Part shown: piece by piece, positions 26,008 to 34,068 of the stretch
Position numbering within the stretch: position 1 is the stretch's first letter
Layout: every line of letters begins with the position of its first letter
Source of the DNA: Duganella sp. 1224
GTDB lineage: Bacteria > Pseudomonadota > Gammaproteobacteria > Burkholderiales > Burkholderiaceae_D
Direction of reading: 5' to 3'
DNA length: 64,000 nt
Assembly: GCF_013408245.1 (NCBI RefSeq)
Contig: NZ_JACBYS010000003.1
Coordinates: 1 to 64,000, forward strand
Notes under the pieces: generated by a model
Databases searched by the model: none
Told to the model about the DNA's origin: nothing
Seen by the model: only the letters and a program-made list of their open reading frames with translations
Translations under genes and position numbers: made by a program

Positions 26008-27873
26008 TTACAACAATGCGCGTTGGATCTGCTGAAGTGACGATGGATCTTCGATCGAGGTCAGGTCCCCGGGATGGCGGCCTTCGCAGATCGCTTGTAT
26101 GGAGCGACGCAGCAATTTGCCCGAGCGCGTCTTGGGCAGCTGCGTCACGAAGTACACACGCGCCGGCCGCGCCACCGCGCCGAGCTGGCGGTCGACCACG
26201 GACATGATGTCCTGCTCGGTGGTTGCCGCCCCCGCGTCTTTCAGGATCGCGAAGGCGACGGCCACCTGCCCCTTGATATTGTCCGCCACGCCAACCACCG
26301 CCACCTCGGATACGTTCGGATGGCTGGTCATCGCTTCCTCGATTTCGCGCGTGCCGAGCCGGTGGCCGGCGACGTTGATCACATCATCGGTGCGGCCGAG
26401 GATGAAGTAGTAGCCATCTTCATCACGCACGCCCCAGTCGAAGGTGGAGTACATCATGCGGCCGTTGATCTCGGACCAGTAGGTGTCGACAAAGCGCTGA
26501 TCGTCGCCGTACACGGTCTGCATGCAGCCCGGCGGCAGCGGGCTTTCGATCATGACCACGCCCTTTTCATCGGCGCCGCATTCCGTGCCGGTGGTTTCGT
26601 TGATCAGCCGGACCTTGTAGCCGTACATCGCCACACCGGGACTGCCCAGCCGCGTCGGCAGGTCTTCTATCCCCTTGGCGATGGACAGGATCGGCCAGCC
26701 GGTTTCGGTCTGCCAGTAGTTGTCGATGATCGGCACACCCAGTTCGCCGGCGATCCAGCTGGAGGTGGTTTCGTCGAGCGGTTCGCCGGCCAGGTACAGC
26801 GCCTTGAGCGACGACAGGTCATGCTTGCGCATGAATTCCGGCGGCTGCTTGCGCAGCACGCGCACCGCGGTCGGCGCCGAAAACATGCGCGTGACCTTGT
26901 GCTTCTCGACGATGCGCCACCAGATGCCGGGATCGGGGCATATCGGCAGGCCTTCGTACATGATGGTCGCCATGCCGGCGATCAGTGGCCCGTAGACGAT
27001 GTAGGAATGGCCCACCACCCAGCCGATGTCCGACGTGGCGAAAAAGGTTTCGCCGGCGCGGCCGCAGAAATTGTATTTCATCGACGCCGCCAGCGCGACC
27101 GCGTAGCCGCCGACGTCGCGCTGCACGCCTTTCGGCTTGCCGGTGGTGCCGGAGGTGTACAGGATATAAGACGGCTCGTTCGACTCCAGCCACGTGACCG
27201 GCACTTGCGCGGCCAGATGGCTGGCGCTCAACGTGGCATAGTCAACATCGCGCCCCTCCATGCGCTGCATGGGCGCCATGCCGCGGTCCACCAGCAGCAC
27301 GCGCGACGGCTTGGCGGAGGACAGCGCGATCGCTTCGTCCAGCAGCGGCTTGTAGGGAATGGCCTTGCCGTTGCGCGAGCCGGCATCGGCGGAGACGATC
27401 AGCACCGGCCTGGCGTCGTCGATGCGGCTGGCCAGGCTGTTGGCCGCGAAGCCGCCGAATACCACCGAGTGCACGGCGCCGATGCGGGCGCAGGCCAGCA
27501 TCGCAAACGCCGCCTCGGCGATCATCGGCATGTAGATCAGTACCCGGTCGCCCTTGCGCACGCCGAGCGACTGCATCATCGCCGCCCAGCGCTGGACTTC
27601 CGCGTGCAGCTGATTGAAGGAGTAGCTGCGCTCCGTGTTGGTTTCGGTGGAGATGGCGATTAACGCGGGTTGGTCGCCCTGGGTGGCGCACCAGCGGTCC
27701 ACCGCGTTGTGACAGAGGTTGGTGGTGCCGCCCACGAACCAGCGGGCGAACGGCGGACGGGAATCGTCCAGCACCTGTGAAAACGGCGTGTTCCAGTCGA
27801 TGAGCGCAGCTTCGTCACGCCAGAACGCTTCTGGCGTGACGATAGAGCGCTGATAAAAATCAGCGTACTTCAT
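26008..27873 (-). CDS. prpE: Propionyl-CoA synthetase / acyl-CoA synthetase
   Basis: Activates propionate to propionyl-CoA with ATP, the entry step of the 2-methylcitrate cycle; acetate may be a poorer substrate. The protein has 621 residues from the ATG at 27873, which follows GGAGGAG. A longer in-frame start at 28062 would run through a repeat element and is rejected. The AMP-binding motif YILYTSGTTGKPKGVQRD is at about residue 235. The hinge DVINVAGHRLGTREIEEAM and the conserved acetylation-type lysine in KTRSGKLLRRSI are present. Assignment to PrpE rather than Acs rests on the adjacent prpF, acnD, prpC and prpB. It is the last metabolic gene before yjcH-actP. Confidence 0.9.
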   Translation of the reverse strand: MKYADFYQRSIVTPEAFWRDEAALIDWNTPFSQVLDDSRPPFARWFVGGTTNLCHNAVDRWCATQGDQPALIAISTETNTERSYSFNQLHAEVQRWAAMMQSLGVRKGDRVLIYMPMIAEAAFAMLACARIGAVHSVVFGGFAANSLASRIDDARPVLIVSADAGSRNGKAIPYKPLLDEAIALSSAKPSRVLLVDRGMAPMQRMEGRDVDYATLSASHLAAQVPVTWLESNEPSYILYTSGTTGKPKGVQRDVGGYAVALAASMKYNFCGRAGETFFATSDIGWVVGHSYIVYGPLIAGMATIMYEGLPICPDPGIWWRIVEKHKVTRMFSAPTAVRVLRKQPPEFMRKHDLSSLKALYLAGEPLDETTSSWIAGELGVPIIDNYWQTETGWPILSIAKGIEDLPTRLGSPGVAMYGYKVRLINETTGTECGADEKGVVMIESPLPPGCMQTVYGDDQRFVDTYWSEINGRMMYSTFDWGVRDEDGYYFILGRTDDVINVAGHRLGTREIEEAMTSHPNVSEVAVVGVADNIKGQVAVAFAILKDAGAATTEQDIMSVVDRQLGAVARPARVYFVTQLPKTRSGKLLRRSIQAICEGRHPGDLTSIEDPSSLQQIQRALL

Positions 27874-27895
27874 GTCTCCTCCGTTCGATGCCCCG

Positions 27896-27977
27896 CGTCG
27901 TTCCGGCGAACGCCGGAACCCATGCTGAGCGTGTTCCGCCAGCGTTCTATGGATTCCGGCTTTCGCCGGAATGACGG
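27896..27977. repeat. BIME/REP-like palindromic repeat, copy C
   Basis: Facing hairpins TTCCGGC-GAAC-GCCGGAA and TTCCGGC-TTTC-GCCGGAA are bounded by CGTCG and ATGACGG. It ends 9 bp past the prpF stop (minus strand) and lies in the prpF-prpE gap, inside the operon. Confidence 0.85.
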
Positions 27978-27986
27978 TGGAAGTGC

Positions 27987-29171
27987 TCAGGCGGGTACGC
28001 GTACCCAGCCTTCCATCAGTACCCGCGCGCTGCGGCTCATGACCGCTTTTGTCACGCTCCATTCTCCGTTCTGCTGCACCGCTTCCGCGCCCACCCGCAA
28101 CGTGCCGGACGGGTGGCCGAAGCGCACCGCGTTGCGTTCACCGCCGCCCGCCGCCAGGTTGACCAGCGTGCCGGGGATCGCCGCCGCCGTGCCGATGGCC
28201 ACGGCGGCTGTGCCCATCATGGCGTGGTGCAGCTTGCCCATCGAGAGCGCGCGCACCAGCAGGTCGATATCCCCCGCCGCCACCGGCTTGCCGCTGGAAG
28301 CCACATACGCGGCCGGCGGCGCCACGAACGCCACCTTGGGCGTGTGCTGGCGCATGGCCGCCTCGCCCAGGTCCTTGATGAGGCCCATGCGCAGCGCGCC
28401 GTGGGCACGTATCGTCTCGAACATGGCCAGCGCTTGGGCGTCGCCGTTGATGGCGTCCTGCAGCTCGGTGCCCGTATAGCCGATGGCGTCGGCGTTGATG
28501 AAGATGGTCGGGATACCGGCGTTGATCATGGTCGCCTTCAAGGTGCCGACGCCTGGCACGTCGAGGTCGTCCACCAGTTGGCCGGTCGGGAACATCGCGC
28601 CGCCGGCACCCTCCTCTTCCGCCGCCGGGTCCATGAATTCCAGTTGCACCTCGGCCGCCGGGAAGGTGACGCCATCCAGTTCGAAGTCGCCGGTCTCCTG
28701 CACCTCGCCGTTGGTCATTGGGATGTGGGCGATGATCGTCTTGCCGATGTTGGCCTGCCACACGCGCACCATCGCCACACCGTCGCGCGGCACGCGGGCC
28801 GGGTCAACCAGCCCGCCGCTGATGGCGAACGCGCCCACCGCCGCCGACAGGTTGCCGCAGTTGCCGCTCCAGTCGATGAAGGCCTGGTCGATGGAGACCT
28901 GGCCGAACAGGTAGTCGACGTCGTGGTCCGGGCGCTCGCTGCGCGACAGGATCACCGTCTTGCTGGTGCTGGACGTGGCGCCGCCCATGCCGTCGATCTG
29001 CTTGCCGTACGGGTCCGGGCTGCCGATCACGCGCAGCAGCAACTGGTCGCGCGCCGCGCCCGGCCGCTGCGCCGCTTCCGGCAGGTCCTGCAGGCGGAAG
29101 AACACGCCCTTGCTGGTGCCGCCACGCATATAGGTGGCGGGAATTTTGATTTGTGGCTTGTGCGTCATCAT
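27987..29171 (-). CDS. prpF: 2-methylaconitate cis-trans isomerase
   Basis: Isomerises 2-methylaconitate so that AcnD's product can be rehydrated to 2-methylisocitrate. It is always linked to the AcnD-type dehydratase. The protein has 394 residues of the PrpF fold, related to diaminopimelate epimerase. Blocks are PATYMRGGTSKGVFF, DPYGKQIDGMGGATSSTSKTVI and WSGNCGNLSAAVGAFAI, which contains the conserved catalytic-site cysteine (GNCGN). Start codons at 29171 and 29168 are tandem ATGs overlapping the acnD stop (ATGATGA), so translation is coupled. The gene ends 9 bp before a BIME-like repeat. Confidence 0.95.
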   Translation of the reverse strand: MMTHKPQIKIPATYMRGGTSKGVFFRLQDLPEAAQRPGAARDQLLLRVIGSPDPYGKQIDGMGGATSSTSKTVILSRSERPDHDVDYLFGQVSIDQAFIDWSGNCGNLSAAVGAFAISGGLVDPARVPRDGVAMVRVWQANIGKTIIAHIPMTNGEVQETGDFELDGVTFPAAEVQLEFMDPAAEEEGAGGAMFPTGQLVDDLDVPGVGTLKATMINAGIPTIFINADAIGYTGTELQDAINGDAQALAMFETIRAHGALRMGLIKDLGEAAMRQHTPKVAFVAPPAAYVASSGKPVAAGDIDLLVRALSMGKLHHAMMGTAAVAIGTAAAIPGTLVNLAAGGGERNAVRFGHPSGTLRVGAEAVQQNGEWSVTKAVMSRSARVLMEGWVRVPA

Positions 29172-31783
29172 GCGGCCTTTGCGGATTCCAGGAAGTCCTG
29201 CGCGAAGCGTTGCAGCACGCCGCCGGCTTCATAGATCGACACTTCCTCCGCCGTGTCGAGACGGCAGATCACCGGCACCTGCATGCCCGTGCCATCGCGG
29301 CGATGGATCACCAGCGTCAGCGTGGCGCGTGGCGTGCGTTCGCCGATCACGTCGTAGGTCTCGGTGCCGTCCAGGCCCAACGTCAGGCGGTTGACGCCCG
29401 GCTGGAATTCCAGCGGCAGCACGCCCATGCCGACCAGGTTGGTGCGGTGGATGCGCTCGAAGCCTTCGGCCACAATCGCCTCCACGCCCGCCAGCCGCAC
29501 GCCCTTGGCCGCCCAGTCGCGCGACGAGCCCTGCCCGTAGTCGGCGCCGGCGATGATGATCAGCGGCTGCTTGCGGTCCATGTAGGTTTCAATCGCTTCC
29601 CACATGCGCATCACCCTGCCGTCCGGCTCAACACGCGCCAGCGAGCCGGCTTTGACCTTGCCGTCGGCGTCGCGCACCATCTCGTTCTTCAGCGTGGGAT
29701 TGGCGAAGGTGGCGCGTTGCGCGGTCAGGTGGTCGCCGCGATGCGTGGCGTAGGAGTTGAAGTCCTCTTCCGGCAGGCCCATTTTGTGCAGGTACTCGCC
29801 GGCCGCGGAGTTCATCATGATGGCGTTGGACGGCGACAGGTGGTCGGTGGTGATGTTATCGCCCAGCAGCGCCAGCGGGCGCATGCCGCGCAGCGTGCGC
29901 TCGCCGGCCAGCGCGCCTTCCCAGTACGGTGGACGGCGGATGTAGGTCGATTGCGGACGCCAGTCGTACAGCGGCTCGGCGCGTTCGCCGCTGTCGGCGC
30001 CGCGCGCAAACATCGGGATGTAGACCTTGCGGTACTGCTCCGGTTTGACGGCGCTGGCGACGATGGCATCGATCTCTTCGTCCGATGGCCAGATGTCTTT
30101 CAGCGTCACCGGCTGGCCATTGGCGTCATGGCCCAGCACATCCTTCTCGATGTCGAAGCGGATGCTGCCGGCGATGGCGTAGGCCACCACCAGCGGCGGC
30201 GAGGCCAGGAAGGCCTGCTTGGCGTAGGGGTGGATGCGGCCGTCGAAGTTGCGGTTGCCCGACAGGACGGCGGTGGCATACAGGTCGCGCTCCACCACCT
30301 CTTTCTGGATCGCGGGATCGAGCGCGCCGGACATGCCGTTGCAGGACGTGCAGGCGTAGGCCACCACGCCGAAGCCCAGCTTTTCCAGCTCCGGCAGCAG
30401 GCCGGCTTCTTCCAGGTACAGCGTGACGGTCTTGGAGCCCGGCGCCAGCGAGGACTTGACCCACGGCTTGCGCGTCAGCCCGCGCGCGTTGGCGTTGCGG
30501 GCCAACAAACCGGCGGCGATCATGTTGCGCGGGTTATTGGTGTTGGTGCAGCTGGTGATGGCGGCGATGATGCAGGCGCCATCCGGCAGCGCACCGGCAG
30601 CGGCGGATGCGGCATCCGCGCTGTCCGCCGGACGGGCGATGCCGCGCGCGGCCAGGTCGGCCGTCGCCACGCGGTTGTGCGGATTCGACGGGCCGGCGAT
30701 GTTGCGCACCACGGTGGACAGGTCGAACTGCAGCACGCGCTCATATTCCGCGCCCGCCAGCGCATCGCCCCACAGGCCCGTCTCCTTCGCGTAGGTTTCC
30801 ACCAGCCTGACCGTTTCGTCATCGCGGCCGGTCAGCCGGAGGTACTTGATGGTCTGCTGGTCGATGTAGAACATCGCCGCCGTGGAACCGTATTCAGGCG
30901 CCATGTTGGAAATGGTGGCGCGGTCGCCCAGCGTCAGGTGCGCGGCGCCTTCGCCGTAGAACTCCAGATACGACGACACCACCTTCTGCTTGCGCAGGAA
31001 TTCGGTCAGCGCCAGCACGATGTCGGTGGCGGTGATGCCGGGTCGCGGCTTGCCGCCCAGTTCCACGCCGATGATGTCCGGAAGACGCATCCACGACGCG
31101 CGGCCCAGCATCACGCTCTCGGCTTCCAGGCCGCCGACGCCGATGGCGATCACACCCAGCGCGTCCACCATCGGCGTGTGCGAGTCGGTGCCGACCAGCG
31201 TGTCCGGGAAGGCCACGCCGTCCACGGCCTGAATCACCGGCGACATGCGCTCCAGGTTAATCTGGTGCAGGATGCCGTTCCCCGGCGGGATCACATCGAC
31301 GTTCTTGAAAGCCTTCTTGGTCCAGTTGATGAAATCGAAGCGGTCCTCGTTGCGGCGGTCTTCAATGGCGCGGTTCTTGGCGAAAGCGTCGGGATCGAAG
31401 CCGCCGCATTCCACTGCCAGCGAGTGATCCACCACCAGCTGCGTCGGCACCACCGGATTGACCAGCGCCGGATCGCCACCTTGCAGGGCGATGGCGTCGC
31501 GCAGGCCGGCCAGGTCGACCAGCGCGGTCTGGCCCAGAATGTCGTGGCACACCACGCGCGCCGGGAACCAGGGAAAGTCCAGGTCGCGCCGGCGTTCGAT
31601 CAACTGCGACAGCGAGGCGTTGAGCGTGGCCGGGTCACAGCGGCGCACGAGGTTTTCCGCCAGTACGCGCGAGGTGTAAGGCAGTTTGGCCCAGGCGCCC
31701 GGCTGGATTGCATCGACCGCGGCGCGCGCGTCGAAGTAGTCCAGTTGGGTGCCCGGCAAGGGCTTGCGGAATGCGGTGTTCAT
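29168..31783 (-). CDS. acnD: Fe/S-dependent 2-methylcitrate dehydratase AcnD
   Basis: Aconitase-family enzyme that dehydrates 2-methylcitrate to 2-methylaconitate using a [4Fe-4S] cluster. The protein has 871 residues. The cluster cysteines lie in ITSCTNTNNPRN and ACTSCNGMSG, and the substrate-binding segment GADYGQGSSRDWAAKGVRLAG is in the swivelling C-terminal domain. Its neighbours prpF and prpC identify it as AcnD rather than AcnA: AcnD and PrpF together replace the PrpD dehydratase of enterobacteria, which is absent here. It is translated 2 bp after prpC and overlaps prpF by 4 bp. Confidence 0.95.
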   Translation of the reverse strand: MNTAFRKPLPGTQLDYFDARAAVDAIQPGAWAKLPYTSRVLAENLVRRCDPATLNASLSQLIERRRDLDFPWFPARVVCHDILGQTALVDLAGLRDAIALQGGDPALVNPVVPTQLVVDHSLAVECGGFDPDAFAKNRAIEDRRNEDRFDFINWTKKAFKNVDVIPPGNGILHQINLERMSPVIQAVDGVAFPDTLVGTDSHTPMVDALGVIAIGVGGLEAESVMLGRASWMRLPDIIGVELGGKPRPGITATDIVLALTEFLRKQKVVSSYLEFYGEGAAHLTLGDRATISNMAPEYGSTAAMFYIDQQTIKYLRLTGRDDETVRLVETYAKETGLWGDALAGAEYERVLQFDLSTVVRNIAGPSNPHNRVATADLAARGIARPADSADAASAAAGALPDGACIIAAITSCTNTNNPRNMIAAGLLARNANARGLTRKPWVKSSLAPGSKTVTLYLEEAGLLPELEKLGFGVVAYACTSCNGMSGALDPAIQKEVVERDLYATAVLSGNRNFDGRIHPYAKQAFLASPPLVVAYAIAGSIRFDIEKDVLGHDANGQPVTLKDIWPSDEEIDAIVASAVKPEQYRKVYIPMFARGADSGERAEPLYDWRPQSTYIRRPPYWEGALAGERTLRGMRPLALLGDNITTDHLSPSNAIMMNSAAGEYLHKMGLPEEDFNSYATHRGDHLTAQRATFANPTLKNEMVRDADGKVKAGSLARVEPDGRVMRMWEAIETYMDRKQPLIIIAGADYGQGSSRDWAAKGVRLAGVEAIVAEGFERIHRTNLVGMGVLPLEFQPGVNRLTLGLDGTETYDVIGERTPRATLTLVIHRRDGTGMQVPVICRLDTAEEVSIYEAGGVLQRFAQDFLESAKAA

Positions 31784-31785
31784 GA

Positions 31786-32934
31786 TTATTTGCGGTCCTT
31801 GATCGGGACGAAAGTCAGGTCTTCCGGGCCGACGTAGTTGGCGCTCGGGCGGATGATCTTGTTGTCGATGCGCTGCTCGATGATGTGCGCCGACCAGCCG
31901 GAGGTGCGCGAGATGACGAACAGCGGCGTGAACATGGCGGTCGGCACGCCCATCATGTGATACGACACGGCCGAGAACCAGTCCAGGTTCGGGAACATCT
32001 TTTTAATCTCCCACATCACCGATTCCAGGCGCTCGGCGATGTCGAACATCTTGGTGGAACCGGCTTCCTCCGACAGCTGGCGCGCCACTTCCTTGATCAC
32101 CACGTTGCGCGGGTCGGAGACGGTGTACACCGGGTGGCCGAAGCCGATCACCACTTCCTTGTTGGCGACGCGGTTGCGGATGTCGGCCTCCGCTTCGTCC
32201 GGATTTTCGTAGCGCTTCTGGATTTCAAACGCGACTTCGTTGGCGCCGCCGTGCTTCGGACCGCGCAGCGCGCCGATCGCCCCGGTAATGGCCGAGTGGA
32301 TGTCCGAGCCGGTGCCGGCGATGACGCGGCTGGTGAAGGTGGAGGCGTTGAATTCGTGTTCCGCGTACAGGATCAGCGAGGTGTGCATCGCGCGTACCCA
32401 CGAATCCTTCGGCTTCTGGCCGTGCAGCAGGTGCAGGAAGTGGCCGCCGATGGAGTCGTCGTCGGTTTCCACCTCGATGCGCTTGCCGTTATGGCTGTAG
32501 TGATACCAGTACAGCAGCATGGAGCCGAAGGAGGCCATCAGGCGATCGGCGATGTCGCGCGCGCCGGGCACATTGTGGTCGTCCTTCTCCGGCAGCACGC
32601 AGCCGAGCACCGAGACGCCGGTGCGCATCACATCCATCGGGTGGGCCGATGCCGGCAGCGCCTCCAGCGCCGACTTTACCGCCTGCGGCAGGCCGCGCAG
32701 CGATTTCAGTTTGGCCTTGTAGCCGCGCAGTTCCGCTTCGGCCGGCAGTTTTCCGTGCACCAGCAGGTAGGCGATTTCTTCGAACTCGCAGGTGGTGGCC
32801 ACGTCCAGGATGTCATAGCCGCGATAGTGCAGGTCATTGCCGGTTTTGCCGACGGAGCACAGCGCGGTGTTACCGGCTGCGACGCCCGACAGGGCAACGG
32901 ATTTTTTGGGTTTGAAGGTGGTGGATTCGGTCAT
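31786..32934 (-). CDS. prpC: 2-methylcitrate synthase
   Basis: Condenses propionyl-CoA with oxaloacetate to 2-methylcitrate. The protein has 382 residues, shorter than the hexameric citrate synthases of the TCA cycle and typical of PrpC. Catalytic blocks of the citrate synthase family are visible: [26 protein letters not shown] (catalytic His), [16 protein letters not shown] (catalytic His) and a closing [14 protein letters not shown] (substrate Arg region). N-terminal [20 protein letters not shown] is characteristic of PrpC. It lies between prpB and acnD; a repeat element fills the prpB-prpC gap. Confidence 0.95.
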   Translation of the reverse strand: MTESTTFKPKKSVALSGVAAGNTALCSVGKTGNDLHYRGYDILDVATTCEFEEIAYLLVHGKLPAEAELRGYKAKLKSLRGLPQAVKSALEALPASAHPMDVMRTGVSVLGCVLPEKDDHNVPGARDIADRLMASFGSMLLYWYHYSHNGKRIEVETDDDSIGGHFLHLLHGQKPKDSWVRAMHTSLILYAEHEFNASTFTSRVIAGTGSDIHSAITGAIGALRGPKHGGANEVAFEIQKRYENPDEAEADIRNRVANKEVVIGFGHPVYTVSDPRNVVIKEVARQLSEEAGSTKMFDIAERLESVMWEIKKMFPNLDWFSAVSYHMMGVPTAMFTPLFVISRTSGWSAHIIEQRIDNKIIRPSANYVGPEDLTFVPIKDRK

Positions 32935-32954
32935 GTCGTTATCTCCGGTATTGT

Positions 32955-33034
32955 GTCGTTCCGGCGAAAGCCGGAACCCATAGAACGTCTAAACGCCAAC
33001 TCAGCATGGGCACCGGCTTTCGCCGGGGCGTCGG
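32955..33034. repeat. BIME/REP-like palindromic repeat, copy D
   Basis: Left arm TTCCGGC-GAAA-GCCGGAA and right arm ACCGGC-TTTC-GCCGG(G) are bounded by GTCG and GCGTCGG. The spacer differs from copies B and C. It ends 1 bp past the prpB stop codon (minus strand), inside the prp operon. Confidence 0.85.
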
Positions 33035-33035
33035 G

Positions 33036-33923
33036 TTATTTTTTCTGGGCCGCGAACAGCGCATCCAGCTTCTGTTCGAAATCGTGGTAGTTGATCCGGT
33101 CGTAGAGTTCCGCGCGGGTCTGCATGGTGTCGATGACGTTCTTCTGCGTACCATCGCGGCGAATCGCGCCATAGACGTTTTCCGCCGCCTTGTTCATGGC
33201 GCGGAAGGCCGACAGCGGATACAGCACCAGCCCCACATCGGCGCTGCGCAGTTCATCGACGGTGAACAGCGGCGTGGAGCCAAACTCCGTGATATTGGCC
33301 AGCACCGGCACTTTGACGGCGGCAGCGAACCGCTTGTACATATCCAGCGTGATCATCGCCTCCGGGAAGATCATGTCGGCGCCCGCTTCCACGCAAGCGA
33401 CGGCGCGTTCGATGGCGGCGTCCAGTCCCTCCACCGCCAACGCATCGGTGCGGGCCATGATGACGAACTGGTCGTCGGTGCGCGCATCGACGGCGGCCTT
33501 GATGCGGTCCACCATCTCGTCCTTGCTGACGATTTCCTTGCCCGGACGATGGCCGCAACGCTTGGCGCCCACCTGGTCTTCGATGTGGGTGGCAGCGGCG
33601 CCGAACTTGATCAGCGACTTGACGGTGCGGGCGACATTGAAGGCGGAGGCGCCAAAGCCGGTGTCCGAGTCGACCAGCAGCGGCAGGTCGCACACGTCCG
33701 TGATGCGGCGCACGTCGGTTAGCACGTCGTCCAGATTCGAGATGCCCAGGTCTGGCAGGCCGAGCGAACCCGCGGCCACACCGCCGCCGGACAGGTAGAT
33801 CGCCTTGAAGCCGGCACGCTTGGCCAGCAGCGCGTGGTTGGCGTTGATGGCGCCGACCACCTGCAATGGGGATTCTTCCTGAACGGCTTTGCGGAACGCG
33901 GCGCCAGCGGAGTAGTGACTCAT
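33036..33923 (-). CDS. prpB: 2-methylisocitrate lyase
   Basis: Cleaves 2-methylisocitrate to pyruvate and succinate, the last step of the cycle. The protein has 295 residues from the ATG at 33923, which follows AAAGGTC. A longer frame to 34007 would cover the sigma-54 promoter and is rejected. The isocitrate lyase/PEP mutase fold shows metal-binding [15 protein letters not shown] and the active-site loop [11 protein letters not shown] with the catalytic cysteine. [19 protein letters not shown] is also conserved. It is the first gene of the prpB-prpC-acnD-prpF-prpE unit and is directly preceded by a -24/-12 promoter. Confidence 0.96.
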   Translation of the reverse strand: MSHYSAGAAFRKAVQEESPLQVVGAINANHALLAKRAGFKAIYLSGGGVAAGSLGLPDLGISNLDDVLTDVRRITDVCDLPLLVDSDTGFGASAFNVARTVKSLIKFGAAATHIEDQVGAKRCGHRPGKEIVSKDEMVDRIKAAVDARTDDQFVIMARTDALAVEGLDAAIERAVACVEAGADMIFPEAMITLDMYKRFAAAVKVPVLANITEFGSTPLFTVDELRSADVGLVLYPLSAFRAMNKAAENVYGAIRRDGTQKNVIDTMQTRAELYDRINYHDFEQKLDALFAAQKK

Positions 33924-33964
33924 GTTGTGACCTTTCGGTGTTGCGTTGAAGTTGCGCTCTGTAG

Positions 33965-33980
33965 TGCAAGGGCTGTGCCA
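33965..33980 (-). promoter_or_regulatory. Sigma-54 (-24/-12) promoter of prpB
   Basis: On the minus strand the sequence is TGGCAC-AGCCC-TTGCA, an exact match to the sigma-54 consensus with the invariant GG and GC at the right spacing. It lies 42 bp before the prpB start codon. It fits the presence of a sigma-54-dependent activator (PrpR) divergently encoded next to it. Confidence 0.9.
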
Positions 33981-34023
33981 GAGCGCCAACTTATATAAAT
34001 CAAACACTTACAGTTCACACCAT

Positions 34024-34068
34024 GTTTCATAGTGAAACACTGAAACAACTTTGCACTATAATTGAAAC
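34024..34068. promoter_or_regulatory. Probable PrpR binding region, GTTTCA/TGAAAC half-sites
   Basis: A perfect inverted repeat, GTTTCA-TAG-TGAAAC (34024-34038), is followed by two more half-sites, TGAAAC at 34041-34046 and TTGAAAC at 34062-34068. The last one touches the prpR start codon. The cluster lies 44-88 bp upstream of the prpB -24 element, the usual place for an enhancer of a sigma-54 activator. Binding by PrpR is inferred. Confidence 0.65.

Noticed and set aside
27874..28062. N-terminal extension of prpE by 63 residues
   Set aside because: It would read through the BIME-like repeat, and the ATG at 27873 has a GGAGGAG ribosome site and the family's normal N-terminus.
33924..34007. 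N-terminal extension of prpB by 28 residues
   Set aside because: It would cover the -24/-12 promoter and the transcription start; the ATG at 33923 has a good ribosome site.
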